From positions 39,662,501 to 39,726,500 of the forward strand of contig CM074865.1 of NCBI GenBank assembly GCA_037501455.1: DNA of 64,000 nt, given 5' to 3'. The stretch is from Lantana camara. Its lineage: Eukaryota > Streptophyta > Magnoliopsida > Lamiales > Verbenaceae. The position numbers and the translations under genes are program-made. Numbering within the stretch: position 1 is the first letter of the stretch; each line of letters opens with the position of its first letter. Of the stretch, positions 46,213 to 58,166 are shown piece after piece. The notes under the pieces were generated by a model. It had not been told where the DNA came from. It worked only from the letters and a program-made list of their open reading frames with translations, and ran no database searches.

Positions 46213-48666
46213 TTAAGGCTGAACCATTTTTCCCTTTCCTTCATTACGTGAAGCAGCAGTAGCTCTTGTCCAAGGAAGCCAAAAACCCCAAGTTGATCAT
46301 CCAACCTTCTCAAGCCAAGGTCTCCCTCGTTTCTTCGTCTTTCCTCGAACTCAAGTATGTTTCGGTTTTCCCTCGTCGTGCTCGTCATTTCTATGGTTTA
46401 ATTTCTGAGTTTGGAGTGAGTTTTATGTACATTGGCTTCCCTACGTGAATAGTAAGGGTTTGGTGCTTTTGTTAAATATGTGCTCTTTGCTTGTTATTCT
46501 TGATCCTTAGCTTCATATATGAATTGTATATGTTGTATATGTCACATTTATTGCATTTAATCCTTTGGTAGCTGAGCATTTAATGTGATCTTTTGTTTAA
46601 GCTTGATTATTGCATCCATGGATCATGCCTTTAATTTCCGTTTTTCTTGAGTTATTTGGGTGCCAATATGTCAAGCATGATTTATGTGAATTATTTGTGC
46701 ATTTTGAGAAGTTGTGGCAACTTTGAGGTTTGGGATTTTGGCCATTTTTGGCAAAATCTGAAGCTCCCCTGCTTCTGTAATATCTGATTCTGCTCCAGTT
46801 TTTCGAACCAGGCCGGAACGGCCGTTCCAGTCCCAGTTATAAACTGGGAACTGCCCTTCTGGGCCATTTACTATTCATTACCGAGAGTGGGAACGGCCCT
46901 TCCCAGTTTGTACTAGGAATGGGAAGGGTCGTTCCCATGGCCAAACTCAGTTTTTAGTTCAACATTACAGAAGCGCGGGGAGAGTTCGGGATTTTTGGGA
47001 ACGGCCCTTCCCGTCCCCAGTACAAACTGGGAACGGCCGTTCGCATCCTCCAGAAACTTTTAGCGAGGGCAGGAACGGCCGTTCCCTACAGTGAAAGGGC
47101 CGTTCCCACCCCTTCCCGAGACCTGGGAGCTGCCACTGCTTCTTTTTACTTCAATTATGCGTTTTTATGAGTTTAAGTGTTATTCTTTCGCATGTTAATC
47201 GCTATAACTCGGTTTTTATTGCATAATCAATTGTAAATAATTATGTTGTGCTATAATTTGCGAATTATATGACCTAATTGTATTATTTTATATGTGATCA
47301 TGAATCATGCATTTGCCGAGCGTCCTATTTGGTTCATATAGAGTCTAAGTCTTGGGCTTTCGTGTTTTTTTTTCAGAGGTGGTTCCAGTTGACGAGCCCG
47401 AGGCGTAGGTTGTTCACGTCCACTCGTATTTTTGTCACGCACAAGGTGAGGTTTAGGACTTTTGTTAGTTAATCGACCTAAAGCCTTATGTGATGTTTTC
47501 CAAGCCGCGCATGTGACTATATATTATATATATAGATATGTATGTGTTGAGTAGAATAAATTTATGATCTTGTGAACCAGTTTGATTTGAGAAAGATACT
47601 AAGTAGGCATATGTAAGCTAAGTTTTGGAAAAGTCTTTACCATTCCATTAGCGAGATTGCCATGAAAGATTTGGCATATGATATGATTTGTGTTTGTGGA
47701 TCCAAGGAGCTACGGGTAAGGAACCCTCGGGACGGTTTGGGTCGTCGAGGTTCGGCCTGTGCGTAGTCTCCATCCGATATATCACACACGACTCTGGGAG
47801 CTAGGGAAGGTGTGATATTTCGATGCCTTCAGTGTAAAAACCGGGGAGGGCACGATGTGGGTTCGCTACCCCTCGTGAGTCTGTATATGTAAGGATGGTT
47901 AGGGCCGCCGATGGCTCTTCCATCAATGGAGTAGAGGTTGATGTGTATGATTTCTGTTTTGTTTATTCTGAGGAGTAAAGGTTGGAAGCTCGTTCTCGCC
48001 GAGCATTATGCTATGTTGTGTTATGATTCGGAAATATGAATCGGGTTAGTGTTGTCTAAAGGTTTTAAAGTATATATACTTTGTTTTGAAAGTTTTAGTT
48101 TGTAAAACCTAATCCGGTTCATATCTCGACCCTTTTGCTTTGTGCTTTGCTCTATATATAGGGTGTGCGTATGCGTTAGCCCCCTCACTCAATCAGCTGA
48201 CTGACCCTCGTTTACTCTTTTAGTTGCAGGTTTTCGGATCGTGAGCTAGGCGGAGAAGTGTGTCTACTGTATGCACTTGTCAGTCTAGGTCTCGTTAGGT
48301 GCATTTACATACTCGTGCTTTATGATTTTTTTACTTGTATAGCTTGGATTGTAGATACTTGATTACCTTTTTGCTCGAGCCGTGATGGCTTTGTACAGGA
48401 GTAAGTGTTGGTACCTATATGTAAATACTATATGGATAGGTGTGGGTTGGTACCTATACGTATATATGTGTTGATCTTTTACTTGTTGCTTTAATTATTC
48501 GCTTCCGCATACTCTGATTTGGTTTGGTCTTGTTTAGCTCCGCCTAGCCTAGAGTGTGTGTTTGGTCTCCCATTCGCTATGATTCGGATTCGGGTACGGA
48601 CTTTCCATTTCGTATTCGGGTTTGAATTATAGTGCGGGGGATGTGGCCCTACGTGTGGGTGCTACA
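46213..48666 (+). repeat. LTR fragment I (plus strand), inverted relative of LTR E
   Basis: It is joined to the broken pol of F at about 46212 and ends GTGGGTGCTACA at 48666. Blocks match LTR E in reverse (for example TTGGTTCATATAGAGTCTAA near 47330 against 38500). It contains the GGAACGGCCGTTCC cluster (46812-47110), the hairpin (48189-48204) and donor-like AA|GTATGT (46355). The LTR start is missing. Confidence 0.8.
46812..47110 (+). repeat. GGAACGGCCGTTCC dyad cluster, LTR I
   Basis: At least seven copies occur, including GGAACGGCCGTTCC, GGGAACGGCCCTTCCC and GGGAAGGGTCGTTCCC. Some are linked by CAGTTTGTACT-like spacers, giving extended pairing. Confidence 0.8.
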
Positions 48667-49910
48667 TTACAACTACCAATTTTAATACGGTAATCACTTT
48701 TATTATAACAATCAGTGGCCCTAGCGAGGGGCGTGCACGATCTACAACTAAACCCGGCAGTGAACCAGGATTACATTTTCATTTCATTAGGTTATCACAC
48801 AAGTCATTCTAGTGCACACGATCAATAACACGAACTCCATCATTCTCCAATGGTGGTGGGTTTGCAAGGCCCGAACCACCCACGATAACACGTTGTACGT
48901 CGGGAACATGACTCCCACGTATGGGACTCCTTCCTCCACCAAACCTCCTGGTGGATTCAGGGGGCATCCCCATGGTTTGAGAGAAGTGTAAGAGCTACCC
49001 GTCGGCCCTATTCCTTCCCGGTTGGCTCAAACACATACTCTCGGGCCCATAGTGCACAATACACGATAATTCGCCAAAACATGATCACGGTTCAATCACG
49101 ATAACACGGTACACAGCTTGCTTTTCATGAAGACGATTGGCTTTCAATGAACACGGTTTACTTTCAAAGAACACGACTTGTAACACGATACACAGCTAGC
49201 TGGTAAATCATTTGTATGTTTTTGGTAAACGATTATAAAGATATATATATACATTTTGGCCGAAATCCACGTAAAGGTTATACGGTTCTAGATAACTAGC
49301 AACTAAACCTCACTTTTACCGACAAAATGCAAGTCGAGACACGGCCTACGGCCCCTGCTCCACGTCACGGGAAGTTGTTCTGTGCAAGAGATACATGTAT
49401 ACATGAGACTTGACTCCAAAATGGACCAAATATGACGAACGGCGAATATGCAACTAGACTATGAGCAATGTACAATGTAGCATGTAATTATCATGTTTTG
49501 GCATATAATCAATCATATAATAACAATTTGGGATCAAAGAAGTCATGGGGTTAAAATCCCAAAATCTCATTTTCATGTAGTAGGTTTACTTCTGCCAGAT
49601 GAAGGGGAACGGCCGTTCCAGCTTCCCTTTGAAAATGGGAAGCGTCGTTCCCGTATCCCTTTTAAACGTGACAGCAACTTTTAAAATAAAACCACGCCTT
49701 TACTGGGAACTGTCCTTCCGGCACAAAGGCCAAAATGGGAACGGCCGTTCCCAGGTTCGACAATTATTTCACGAAATAAATATTTTCAAGTTATGAAATA
49801 AATTCTAAGTTTAATGTAAATTCATGAAATTTCATGAAAGTTTGATAAAATATAATTTATAAAATTATAATAAACAGAAAAATGTGATTAATGAAATTCG
49901 GGGCGTTACA
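48667..49910 (-). repeat. Element D 5' LTR, outer part
   Basis: It resumes D's LTR at TTACAACTACC (matching 27787) and ends at the LTR start GGGGCGTTACA, 49910, followed by the duplication aaaaa. It includes the dyad cluster at 49605-49755. Confidence 0.88.
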
Positions 49911-49988
49911 AAAAATCATGAATTATATAGTGTTCTATCAATTATTCAAGAAAAATGTTGTATATATAAGTAAAAAAGGTTTGCGTAC

Positions 49989-50057
49989 TTCTCTGATAGC
50001 ACAATTGTGATCTTTCTCATCTTTGCTCTTTTTTCCACAAGGAAAGCTCCAACTTGT
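49989..50057 (-). pseudogene. DCP2: DCP2 fragment: Nudix-box exon, disrupted by copia LTR J
   Basis: The minus strand reads SWSFPCGKKSKDEKDHNC then AIRE before a donor at GTACGC. It joins in phase to VLEETGFDVS of the exon at 26879, recreating the first half of the Nudix box that binds the metal ion and hydrolyses the cap. The usual basic residue after SFP is Cys here (TGT, one CpG transition from CGT). The exon ends abruptly at the cttgt (50053-50057) before LTR J, so the copia element sits in coding sequence. Element D lies in the intron between this exon and the next. Confidence 0.82.
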
Positions 50058-52129
50058 TGTTAAGAATAGTGCCCTAGAAAGCCTATTCGACGTAATCTTC
50101 TTTGGGACTTTCCTTAATGACACAGATAATCTTTGACTAATACACGATTGATTATTATCATAGGCAAACACTTCTTTATGTGCAATATGTGTTTTGTATG
50201 TTTCCATTTCGTGCGCATGTATTAGAACTCCCCTAACCAATAAGGCTGTTAGAGACTTTGTCATTAGGTGAATGACGCATGAAACAAGCTCTGACTCAAG
50301 GCCGGATTAGAAACCACTCCAAGTCGATGAGTCCAACAAACAGTGGGAGTGCTGATTAGGCTCTATTGAGACTTGCTCGTGGGATTGCATTGTTAAGAGG
50401 GAGCATCCTGTTTCATGGGGTGTAAAGTGCGTAGCTGATGCGTACACAATACATTAGGGTGCTCATTATTAAAACGGGGTACACTGAGGTGTCCTGCATG
50501 AGAAGATTTCAAGATGGGAAAGGAAGTTTCTATACCTAGAATTAGAAAATATCTCACAAGTCAATGGTGTGAGTAAATTAATCCTTTGACTTGAGATTCC
50601 ATTGATGGTTTGTGGGCTAACTCTGTACTCTTTGGTATAAGCTTTAAAGGGTGTGTACAAGAGTAACATGGAAGTATATGAGAATCAACAAAGGATCTAC
50701 ACTTGCTTAAATGCAAGAAGATCTCTTATTGCATAAGTCATTCATATTCCATCCTAAACCCTCGGCCGAGATAGTGGATCAAGACATCAAGAAAAGGGTT
50801 TCTTGGATTGAGATCAAATGGATATGAAATGAACTTAGCTTTAAGATTGAGATTAGTAGGGCTCTCATGATTCCCATGCCCTAGATCTTAATCGAGAGAT
50901 AGGTTGGTAGGAGGATCGTACCTCACAGCTGTCATTGACTGAATGGTTCTTTCGAATATATATTCATTGTTCGGGTAGGGGTCACACACCTGTTGCTAGA
51001 TTATGGTCGTGTGATCTGTGAACTAATAAAGCGTATTAGTCTCACTGCTAACTGAAAATAAACCTAGGGGGTCACACACAAATGCCAGATTCAAAGGGTA
51101 TTGAAGGAAAGATCAAATAGTTGATCGAAACGAGACCACACGTGTGTACATATACACGTGTGGCACGTGAGCTCGAGTTAGGCTTGTGGTCTAATTGAGA
51201 AATCGGACCATGTGTTGATTAATTGGAGAATTAATTATAAAGCCCAAATATAATTAATTAGGAGAATTAATTATAAAATCCCTAATATAATTAATTAAGA
51301 GAATTAATTATGAAGCCAAAGAAAATTAATTAGAGAATTAATTTTAGCTTGTTAGAATTAATTCTAAGGCCCTTCTAGGAATTAATTAGAGTATTAATTC
51401 TAAGTATTTAATTATTTAAGTTATTCTAATTTGATTAGAATAAATAAAAAAATAAATACTAAATATCTTCTATTTATTATTCTAGTAAATATTAATTCTA
51501 ATATGATTAGAATAAATATTACTGGAATAAGATATTTAATTATTATTGGAATAATTAAATATTCCTAATTAGTTATGAACTCTCTTTCTAGAAGAATAGA
51601 TATCTTATTTTGAATAAGATTCCTATTACTTGGAGAGAAAGAAAATAGAAGTAACGTCAAAGTTGGAATCCGATTCCGATTAGGGTTTGTGGTTCGAACC
51701 CTAGGCTATAAATAAGCCAAGGGGTTCGAATTTTTCACCTTACGCGTAACTTGGGATTCGCACGCAATCTACATGGCTTCAAGAATTTGGGAGAAGTCTC
51801 TTGCTCTATTCCTTCTCGTTTTATTTCTTTCTTTACACATGTCATAGTACTAGCATGCTCACTCACATGATTTGAATCCAAGTTGGTGTGGATTATTACT
51901 CTAGAGGAAACCTACTATGGAATCTAAAGTAGAAAGAAACTTTAGAGGGACGAGGGTTGCCAATACCACATGAAGCGCCTTTTGAGGGCGGCTCAAAACG
52001 TGTCAAGAAAGAATCGATTCTTGTAAGTTCTTGAATCCCTAATATTAGAAATAGAAATTGCAAGTCCGATCTTGTATTTGGGAAAATTTTTAAATTTCTC
52101 TGCATTATTGTTTCGGGTTTTTCCCAACA
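50058..52129 (+). repeat. Copia-type LTR J (5' LTR)
   Basis: TGTTAAGAATAGTGCCC to TTTCCCAACA, 2072 bp, is followed by a primer site. It shares its start with the solo LTR at 29499-31778. A TATA-like CTATAAATAA is at 51706-51715 and ACGT cores at 51139-51170. The 3' LTR is not in the window. Confidence 0.88.
51706..51715 (+). promoter_or_regulatory. TATA-like box of LTR J
   Basis: CTATAAATAA lies upstream of the leader, 420 bp before the LTR end. Confidence 0.6.
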
Positions 52130-52689
52130 AGTGGTATCAGAGCCACCTTGCAAGATCTGTTTCTTATCTATCCTTTTGATATGAATTTGGTAGAAATTCT
52201 TAGATTTGGATGCAATTAGGTATTCTTGAACTTTTAGAAATCTGAGAAAACGAATCTGTAATTTTCTTCTTGAAATTTCTGAAAATTATTTTCTGAAAGT
52301 TTTGTTTAAAACTGTTTTGATCAAACTAATTAAATTTTGTTTTAATTTCTTGGATTGAACTTGGTTTTCGAACTGAATTACGAAACATGAAACCATACAA
52401 AAACGAAACTCGAGGCTCACGACGTCCTAAGGAGTCGCACGTTACGACCTCGTGTGCGCGTTATCGCAGCCGCCCAACACCGCACTTGGGTGCAGTCCGC
52501 GCAGGCCGTTTGAGGGCTGCAGGCAGCGCCTAGGCACAGATGTCTGCCGTCGTGCGGAAGTGCACGCGCAGTGCCTAGGCACAAGTGTCTGCCATCGCGC
52601 GGAAGTACGTGCGGCAACGCGCGCTAGCAGCCTAAGCCGCTCGTCGCCTGGCCGATCATACCGCCTGCTGCCTTGCCTGCCTGCTGCGC
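52130..52689 (+). mobile_element. Copia J internal fragment with primer site
   Basis: The primer site TGGTATCAGAGC is at 52132-52143. The sequence that follows does not encode a recognisable Gag. Bases 52525-52615 are GC-rich and hold a tandem pair of about 48 bp (units with CCTAGGCACA and GTCTGCC). The fragment is cut by LTR G at 52690. Confidence 0.65.
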
Positions 52690-54319
52690 TGTAGCACCCG
52701 AGCGTAAGGTACCATATCCCCCGCATCGAGACCCGACCCGAATATGAAATGGACACTCCATACCCGAGCTAAATCCCGGCGAACGGGGACATACACACAC
52801 GCTATGCTATGCGGGACTAACCCTTAAACCATAAAATCAGAGTATAACAACAAAGCGGAAGCAATAACTGATCATGATATATATAATGAGCATTCAAGTT
52901 ACAAAAATAATTTCATTTACAATATGCAAATATCCAAAAGAGCCATCATAGTCTAAGCTATCATATGCGCTCCAAAATACAATATCGAGTCATAAGATAA
53001 GCATGAGATGAGTGTACTATACAAAAGAAATGCTAGACTCAAATACAAATCCCAAAGACTCGGATTCCCGCCTAGCAAATCCCCAAAACCTGGACAACTG
53101 AAAACCAAATGGGTTCAGTCTAAAAGGAACTAGTGGGTATAAAAACAGGGCATGAGTATAATATGAGATAGTATTTAAACATTCACATGTAAGTTATAAT
53201 CCCAAATGAGGTTTTTAAAGCATTTCCCAAGTGGGGGAAATAAAGAAATCGTCAAAAGGGATTATAACAATCAATTTTCATTAGATCCTTCGTGGCCCGG
53301 CGAGTGGGCGTGCATTATCTCCAACCAACACCTTGTGTAATTCATTAAACATTCATTCTTTCTTTCTTTTCATGCATTACATTCTTTCGTGCACATTCAT
53401 TATCATTTACACATTCTTCCTCCGGGTGATGGACAGGTTTGTAAGGCCTGGCCATCCATTCATTAGCCAAAAGGGGTTACATGACTCCCCAGATAGCGCT
53501 CAGCGTCCATTCCTCGCTAACTCCTAACGAGGTCCGGTGACACCGTTATTTGGTTAGAACTAGTGTAAGGGATCACCGTCGGCCCATGCCTCCCCGGATA
53601 GCCACTCACACTAAGTCCCTGTGCCTCATTCTGTGCATTTATTCATTTCTAGCCAAAACATTTGGTAGGGTTCATAAAATAAAGGCTTTACGTTGCAATC
53701 ATTTACTCTTGAAACGACTTTATATACATATAATAAATTTTGGCCGAAATCTTTACACATTGGAGGTATATAGGGTCATTTAGCTAAATAATAGAGAAAC
53801 CCACCGTAGAACGATAAAAAGAAGAGCACAAGAGCCTCAATGACCGGCCTCGTCTCCAACTGGATCGAAATATGTGCAAGGAAGGTGAAGTGAGACTCAA
53901 AATGACCATATAAGACGCTCGGCAATGTAATGATCGTGATATGAATGCATAAAAGAGGATATTATGTAATGAACACGTTTATGTGCACGATTAATATCTT
54001 AAAGACATATAAACTATCATTCCATTCCTTTCAAGAAGCGTTTAAATCCGTTCAAGTTCATAATTTCCATAGTTCATACCAAATCAATCAAAGGAATTCA
54101 AATAATGATCATAACACGTAATATAACATGTATATATATCGTACAAATCATAAGATAAGAAATATATAAGCAATTATGGTTCATGTTAAAAGCTAAGATC
54201 CATGCATACACATATTCGAGCAATAAAGACATGTTGAGGCATAACTCGTAAAATATTCCACGAAAAACCATAAAATTTCATAACACACAAGATAACACAT
54301 TATATGACATGTTAATTAA
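52690..54319 (-). repeat. LTR G (minus strand), truncated
   Basis: It begins TGTAGCACCCGAGCG on the plus strand (the LTR 3' end in its own orientation). It shows the GCGGGGGATATGG motif and LTR blocks related to A, C and H (for example GGCCCATGCCTCCCCGGATA near 53580). The hairpin position (about 53114) is degenerate. It is broken at 54320 by a CACTA terminus before reaching its own start. Confidence 0.75.
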
Positions 54320-54620
54320 CACTACTAGAAAATCGACTTATAGCGACGGATTTAGCAACGGATTTTGGCCCAATTAGCAACGGATTAGGCTTTAGCAACG
54401 AAAATTTTTCGTTGCTATAACCCTCGTGGCTAATCCATATCAACAAATTATTAGCAATGGAATTCACAACAAATTTATAGCAACAGATTTAGTAACAAAT
54501 TACTACCCACAGAAATTAGCAACAGATTTAGCAACGAATTTTCCGTTGCAAACTTGATAATTAATTAATTTTTTGCTTTTTTGCAACTGAATTTTCGTTA
54601 CAAAATGTAAATTCAAACTA
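54320..54620 (+). mobile_element. Second CACTA terminus
   Basis: CACTACTAGAAAATCGACTT is followed by subterminal repeats of the form TAGCAACGGATTT, different from those of the element at 23443. The 3 bases before it are taa. The opposite end was not found. Confidence 0.78.
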
Positions 54621-54627
54621 ATAAATT

Positions 54628-54826
54628 AAAAATTCATTTGTGGGGCCCACGAGCCCCCAGCCACCCTGGTTCGACCCACCACCAGGGCCGCACCACCCCA
54701 ACCCCACCGAGCCAGCCCTGGGTGGCTCATAATTATTTTGAATAATTTGTGCAAGGTAAGATTTGAACCTGGGTCTCCAGGGAACAAGGTTGGACTCCCA
54801 ACCAACTCGGCTAGCTTCATTGTTGG
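54628..54826 (-). mobile_element. Probable tRNA-derived SINE
   Basis: On the minus strand an A box (TAGCCGAGTTGG, about 54800-54812) is followed 32 bases later by a B box (GGTTCAAATCT, about 54761-54771). The spacing is typical of an RNA polymerase III tRNA-type promoter. The body then runs GC-rich to GGGGCTCGTGGGCCCCAC. The integrase ORF to the right reads through it only by chance. Exact ends and target duplication are unclear. Confidence 0.55.
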
Positions 54827-54851
54827 TATAATGAGGTATTTTTATATATAT

Positions 54852-56147
54852 AACCAGATCTCCTAGTTGGAAAGTTCTTTCTCGCACACACTTGTTGTAC
54901 TGTTGTGCTACGATTGCTTTATATCTATGTATTTTAGCCCAGGCCTTGTTCCTTCTTTCGTCCAGTAGGTCCAACTCCAGGCTCCTGTTATCTTCGTTAA
55001 GCTGAGGCTCGAAATAGGCTACACGAGCGGATTCATTTACAATCTCGGCTGGTATCATTGCTTCTAACCCGTATACGAGCGTGATAAGCGTCTCACCAGT
55101 AGCTGCTCGTGGAGTAGTGCGATAAGCCCAAAGTGCCCCTTGCAATTCTTCTGCCCATTCACTCTTTTTGCTCCCTAGTATTGTTTTCAGATGTTGCAGG
55201 ATGACCCTGTTGGTAACTTCTGCCTGTCCATTGGCTTGGGGGTGGCCCACGGAGGTAAAGCGTTGTTCATTGCCTAACTCTGAACACCATTCTCGCGTGT
55301 CTGCTGCTATGAATTGGGATCCGTTGTCCGAAATGAGCACCCTTGGTATCCCATACCTGCAGATGATGTTTTTCCAAATGAAGTCCCTCACGACCCTGAA
55401 GGTTATTTTTGCTACGGCCTCGGCCTCGGCCAATTTGGTGAAATAATTGACAACTGAAATGACAAACTTCTTTTGTCCGACTGCGATGGGCAAGGGGCCA
55501 ACAATGTCAATTCCCCACTGGTTAAAGGGCCAGGAGACATCTATAGGGACCATTTGAGCGGCTGTCAGTTGAGGGAGATTGGAATGGAACTGACACTTAA
55601 GGCACTTTCTAGAAAACTCAATGGCGTCTTGGAGAACTGTGGGCCAATAAAACCCACTTCTCAAAATTTTCTTAGCCAGGATACGCCCTCCTGAGTGATT
55701 CCCACAGCTCCCACTGTGAATAAGTTCGAACGTCTCTCTCGCCTGCGAGGGCCTTAGACACCTCATCGGAGGTCCTTGAAATGACTTCTTGAACAGCTTT
55801 CCTTCGGAGTCTATAGAAAATCGAGGGGCCTTGTTTCTAATTTTCCGAGCCTCTACCTTGTCAGTGGGACAAACACCGTCTTTAAGAAATCTGATGATAT
55901 CATCAAGCCAACATGGCTCGTGCGGATCAATCATAGCGACCACCTCCTTGGCAATTCTCTCTTTGATCAATAGCCCTTCCGTTCTAAGGAACGTGACCGA
56001 ACGCTCAGAAGTGCCTTCCAATGCTGAAGCGAATTTGGATAGAGCGTCTACGCGCTCGTTTTCTGCTCGTGGAACTTGGAGTAGATGGAATTCTTTGAAC
56101 TTCACAATGATCTCCCTGGCTTTGCTCAAGTACTGCACCATGGTGGT
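54852..56147 (-). pseudogene. pol: Tat integrase
   Basis: After the linker, a HHCC finger (IHSGSCGNHSGG, then CLKC) is followed by the DDE core: D in WGIDIVGPLP, D in LISDNGSQF and E in HPQANGQAEVTNR. The frame reaches FQLGDLV, where the element breaks; the codons beyond are unrelated sequence (SINE). An in-frame stop at 56148-56150 separates it from RNase H. Integrase would join cDNA to the chromosome. Confidence 0.85.
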
Positions 56148-56774
56148 TCATTCAATCTGGCTCACAATTAGTTGTGAATCAATATAAACGGTGATTCTGG
56201 AGGCTCCGTTCTGAGAAGCAATTTTCAATCCCTCCACAAGGGCTTCATCTTCCGCTTTGTTATTGGTGACTTGAAAATCCAACCTGATTGCAAAGTCTAA
56301 TTCAATCCCACTGGGGTCTCTAAGGGTTACCCCTGCTCCTCCCCCTTGAGAGGTTGAGGAACCATCCGTGTGCAGGACCCATAACCCCTCGTTCTCCGGA
56401 GCAGCAGGTTCTAAACCGAAGCGTTCCACCAGCAAATCTGCTACTGCCTGCGCTTGTATAGTGGTCCGGGGCTCGAAACTTAAGTCAAACTGACTCAACT
56501 CAATGGCCCATTTTATCAATCTTCCCGACGCGTCTGGTTTGGACAAAACTTGCTTTAAAGGCTGATCAGTAAGGACCGTTATTGAATGCGCTTCAAAGTA
56601 AGGGCTCAATCTCCTTGAAGCGTTGATGAGGGCAAACGTAAATTTTTCGATTTCCAAGTACTTCTTCTCTGCTCCTTGTAATGTTTTGCTCAAATAGTAG
56701 ACCGGTAGGTGCTTGCGCTCTCTTACAGCTACCAGTACTGCGCTCGTCGCCTCGGATGAAATGGAGAGGTACAT
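56148..56774 (-). pseudogene. pol: Tat RNase H plus archaeal-type RNase H
   Basis: Residues about 1-115 are the end of the usual gypsy RNase H (YYLSKTLQGAEKKYLEIEKF, VLTDQPLKQVL). Residues about 130-208 form a second RNase H: HTDGSSTSQGGGAGV holds the first Asp and DSQLIVSQ the third acidic residue. The middle motif reads NNKAEDEAL where Tat elements usually have NNEAEYEAL, so one acidic residue may be lost. The frame ends at a stop directly before the integrase frame. Confidence 0.82.
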
Positions 56775-57761
56775 AAATAGCTTTTCGCCTTCACCGGTTT
56801 GGTCAGGAGTGGAGCGCTCGAAAGGTAAGCCTTCATGTCTTGCAACGCTTTCTCACACTCATCTGTCCAAGCCAAATTTTGTGCATTCTGCAAAACCTTG
56901 AAGAAAGGAAGGTTTCTGTCTGCCGAGCGTGAAATGAACCTATTCAGGGAAATGATTTTTCCCACTAGCACTTGCACTTCCCGGAGGTTTCGAGGGGAGG
57001 GGATCTCCAAGATAGCCTTGATTTTCTCAGGGTTGGCCTCAATTCCCCTCTGACTGACCATGTAGCCCAAGAACTTTCCCCCTCGTACTCCAAAAGTACA
57101 CTTTGAAGGATTCAATTTCATCCCATACTGGCGCAAGATTGAAAAAGTGCGGTTGAGATCCTCCAGATGCGAGCCCTGACGCTCGCTCTTGACAATCATA
57201 TCATCAACGTAAACCTCCATGGATCCCCCAATTTTTCCTTCGAACATCTTGTTGACGAGACGAGTCCAAAAGGCATGACTAAGAAGCAATAAACCCCTAA
57301 GTGAACAACAAATAAAGTTTTGGGGCGATCTTCTGGGGCTATAAAGATTTGATAGTACCCCTGGAAGGCGTCCATCATACTCATGAGTTCAACCCCAGCA
57401 GTCGAATCCACCAATTGATCTATCCGGGGCAATGGGTGTGGATCCTTAGGGCAAGCCTTGCTAAGATCAGTAAAGTCATTGCACATGCGCCATTTATTTG
57501 CGTTTTTGGGCACCAATACTACGTTGCACAGCCATTCTGGGTACAAGATGGGTTCAATGTATGAGCCTCCAAAAGCTTGTTAACTTCTTCCTCAATAACA
57601 CTCTTCCGAAAACCGTATACATCGCGCTTCTTTTGCTTTATGGGCTTAAACGAGGGATCCACGTTGAGCCTGTGGACTATGACGCTCGGGTCAATCCCTG
57701 TAAGGTCAGATGCCTTCCATGCAAAGACGTCAATGTTTTCTCTGAGAAAGTCAATCATCAT
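56729..57761 (-). pseudogene. pol: Tat reverse transcriptase, frame-shifted
   Basis: Three overlapping frames carry one domain. 57519-57761 has the N-terminal part (DVFAWKASDLTGIDPSVIVH). 57196-57546 has NVVLVPKNANKWRMCNDFTD, MSMMDAFQGYYQI and VMPFGL. 56729-57289 has AFWTRLVNKMF, the catalytic YVDDMIVKS, and the connection (LGYMVSQRGIEANPEKI). At least two frameshifts separate them. Confidence 0.85.
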
Positions 57762-57764
57762 AAT

Positions 57765-58166
57765 CTACGAGGGCCCAGAGAGGTTGGACCCAATCTGAGT
57801 AGTTTTATCCTTGTTTCCTGGTTCTAGCTCAATAGTAAGGAATTTTTCTGAGGGCTCAATCCTTACTTCTGGACGGGGAAGCTCGAGCGCCCTCTTTTTT
57901 CCTGTCAAGCGCCCATCCTTAAGGGGCTCGTCACCCTCACGCTCATCCTCCTCTAAGGAGGATTCTTCCACGGTTCCTGGCGGAGCGCTTTCGAGGGAGC
58001 CTTTGGAGCTGGGATCTTTCTTCTTGTTCTTTTTCTTGTTCAACTTGGCCCTCTTGCGCACGGGACCATCCTCATCTAGATTAGAAAAGTTAACGGATTT
58101 CTTGGTGGACCCGATTTGGAAAGTTTTCTCAGCCTTGGGCTTTCTGAGCGACAACATGTAACATTG
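57765..58166 (-). pseudogene. Tat linker between protease and RT
   Basis: A lysine- and acid-rich frame (57765-58157) lies between protease and RT. It is typical of the variable linker in Tat polyproteins and has no domain I can name. Confidence 0.5.

Larger units (their letters stand above)
27276..49910 (-). mobile_element. Element D: gag-only LTR retrotransposon (TR-GAG-like), carrying three insertions
   Basis: D is flanked by aaaaa at 27271-27275 and 49911-49915. It has a 3' LTR (27276-29031), a polypurine tract, a hairpin array, a gag frame and a primer site (33035-33046). Its 5' LTR is split into 33054-33347, 36881-37034 and 48667-49910. With the copia solo LTR removed, the interior is only about 1.7 kb. 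The gag frame runs to its own stop at 29459, leaving no room for pol, so D is a genuine gag-only design rather than a pol deletion. It sits in a DCP2 intron. Confidence 0.88.

Noticed and set aside
54761..54812. Genuine tRNA gene on the minus strand
   Set aside because: A and B boxes are present but I could not pair an acceptor stem or find a convincing anticodon arm; a SINE head fits better.
54618..54851. C-terminal extension of the Tat integrase ORF
   Set aside because: Past FQLGDLV the codons match no integrase; the DNA there is the putative SINE, so the extension is a chance read-through.
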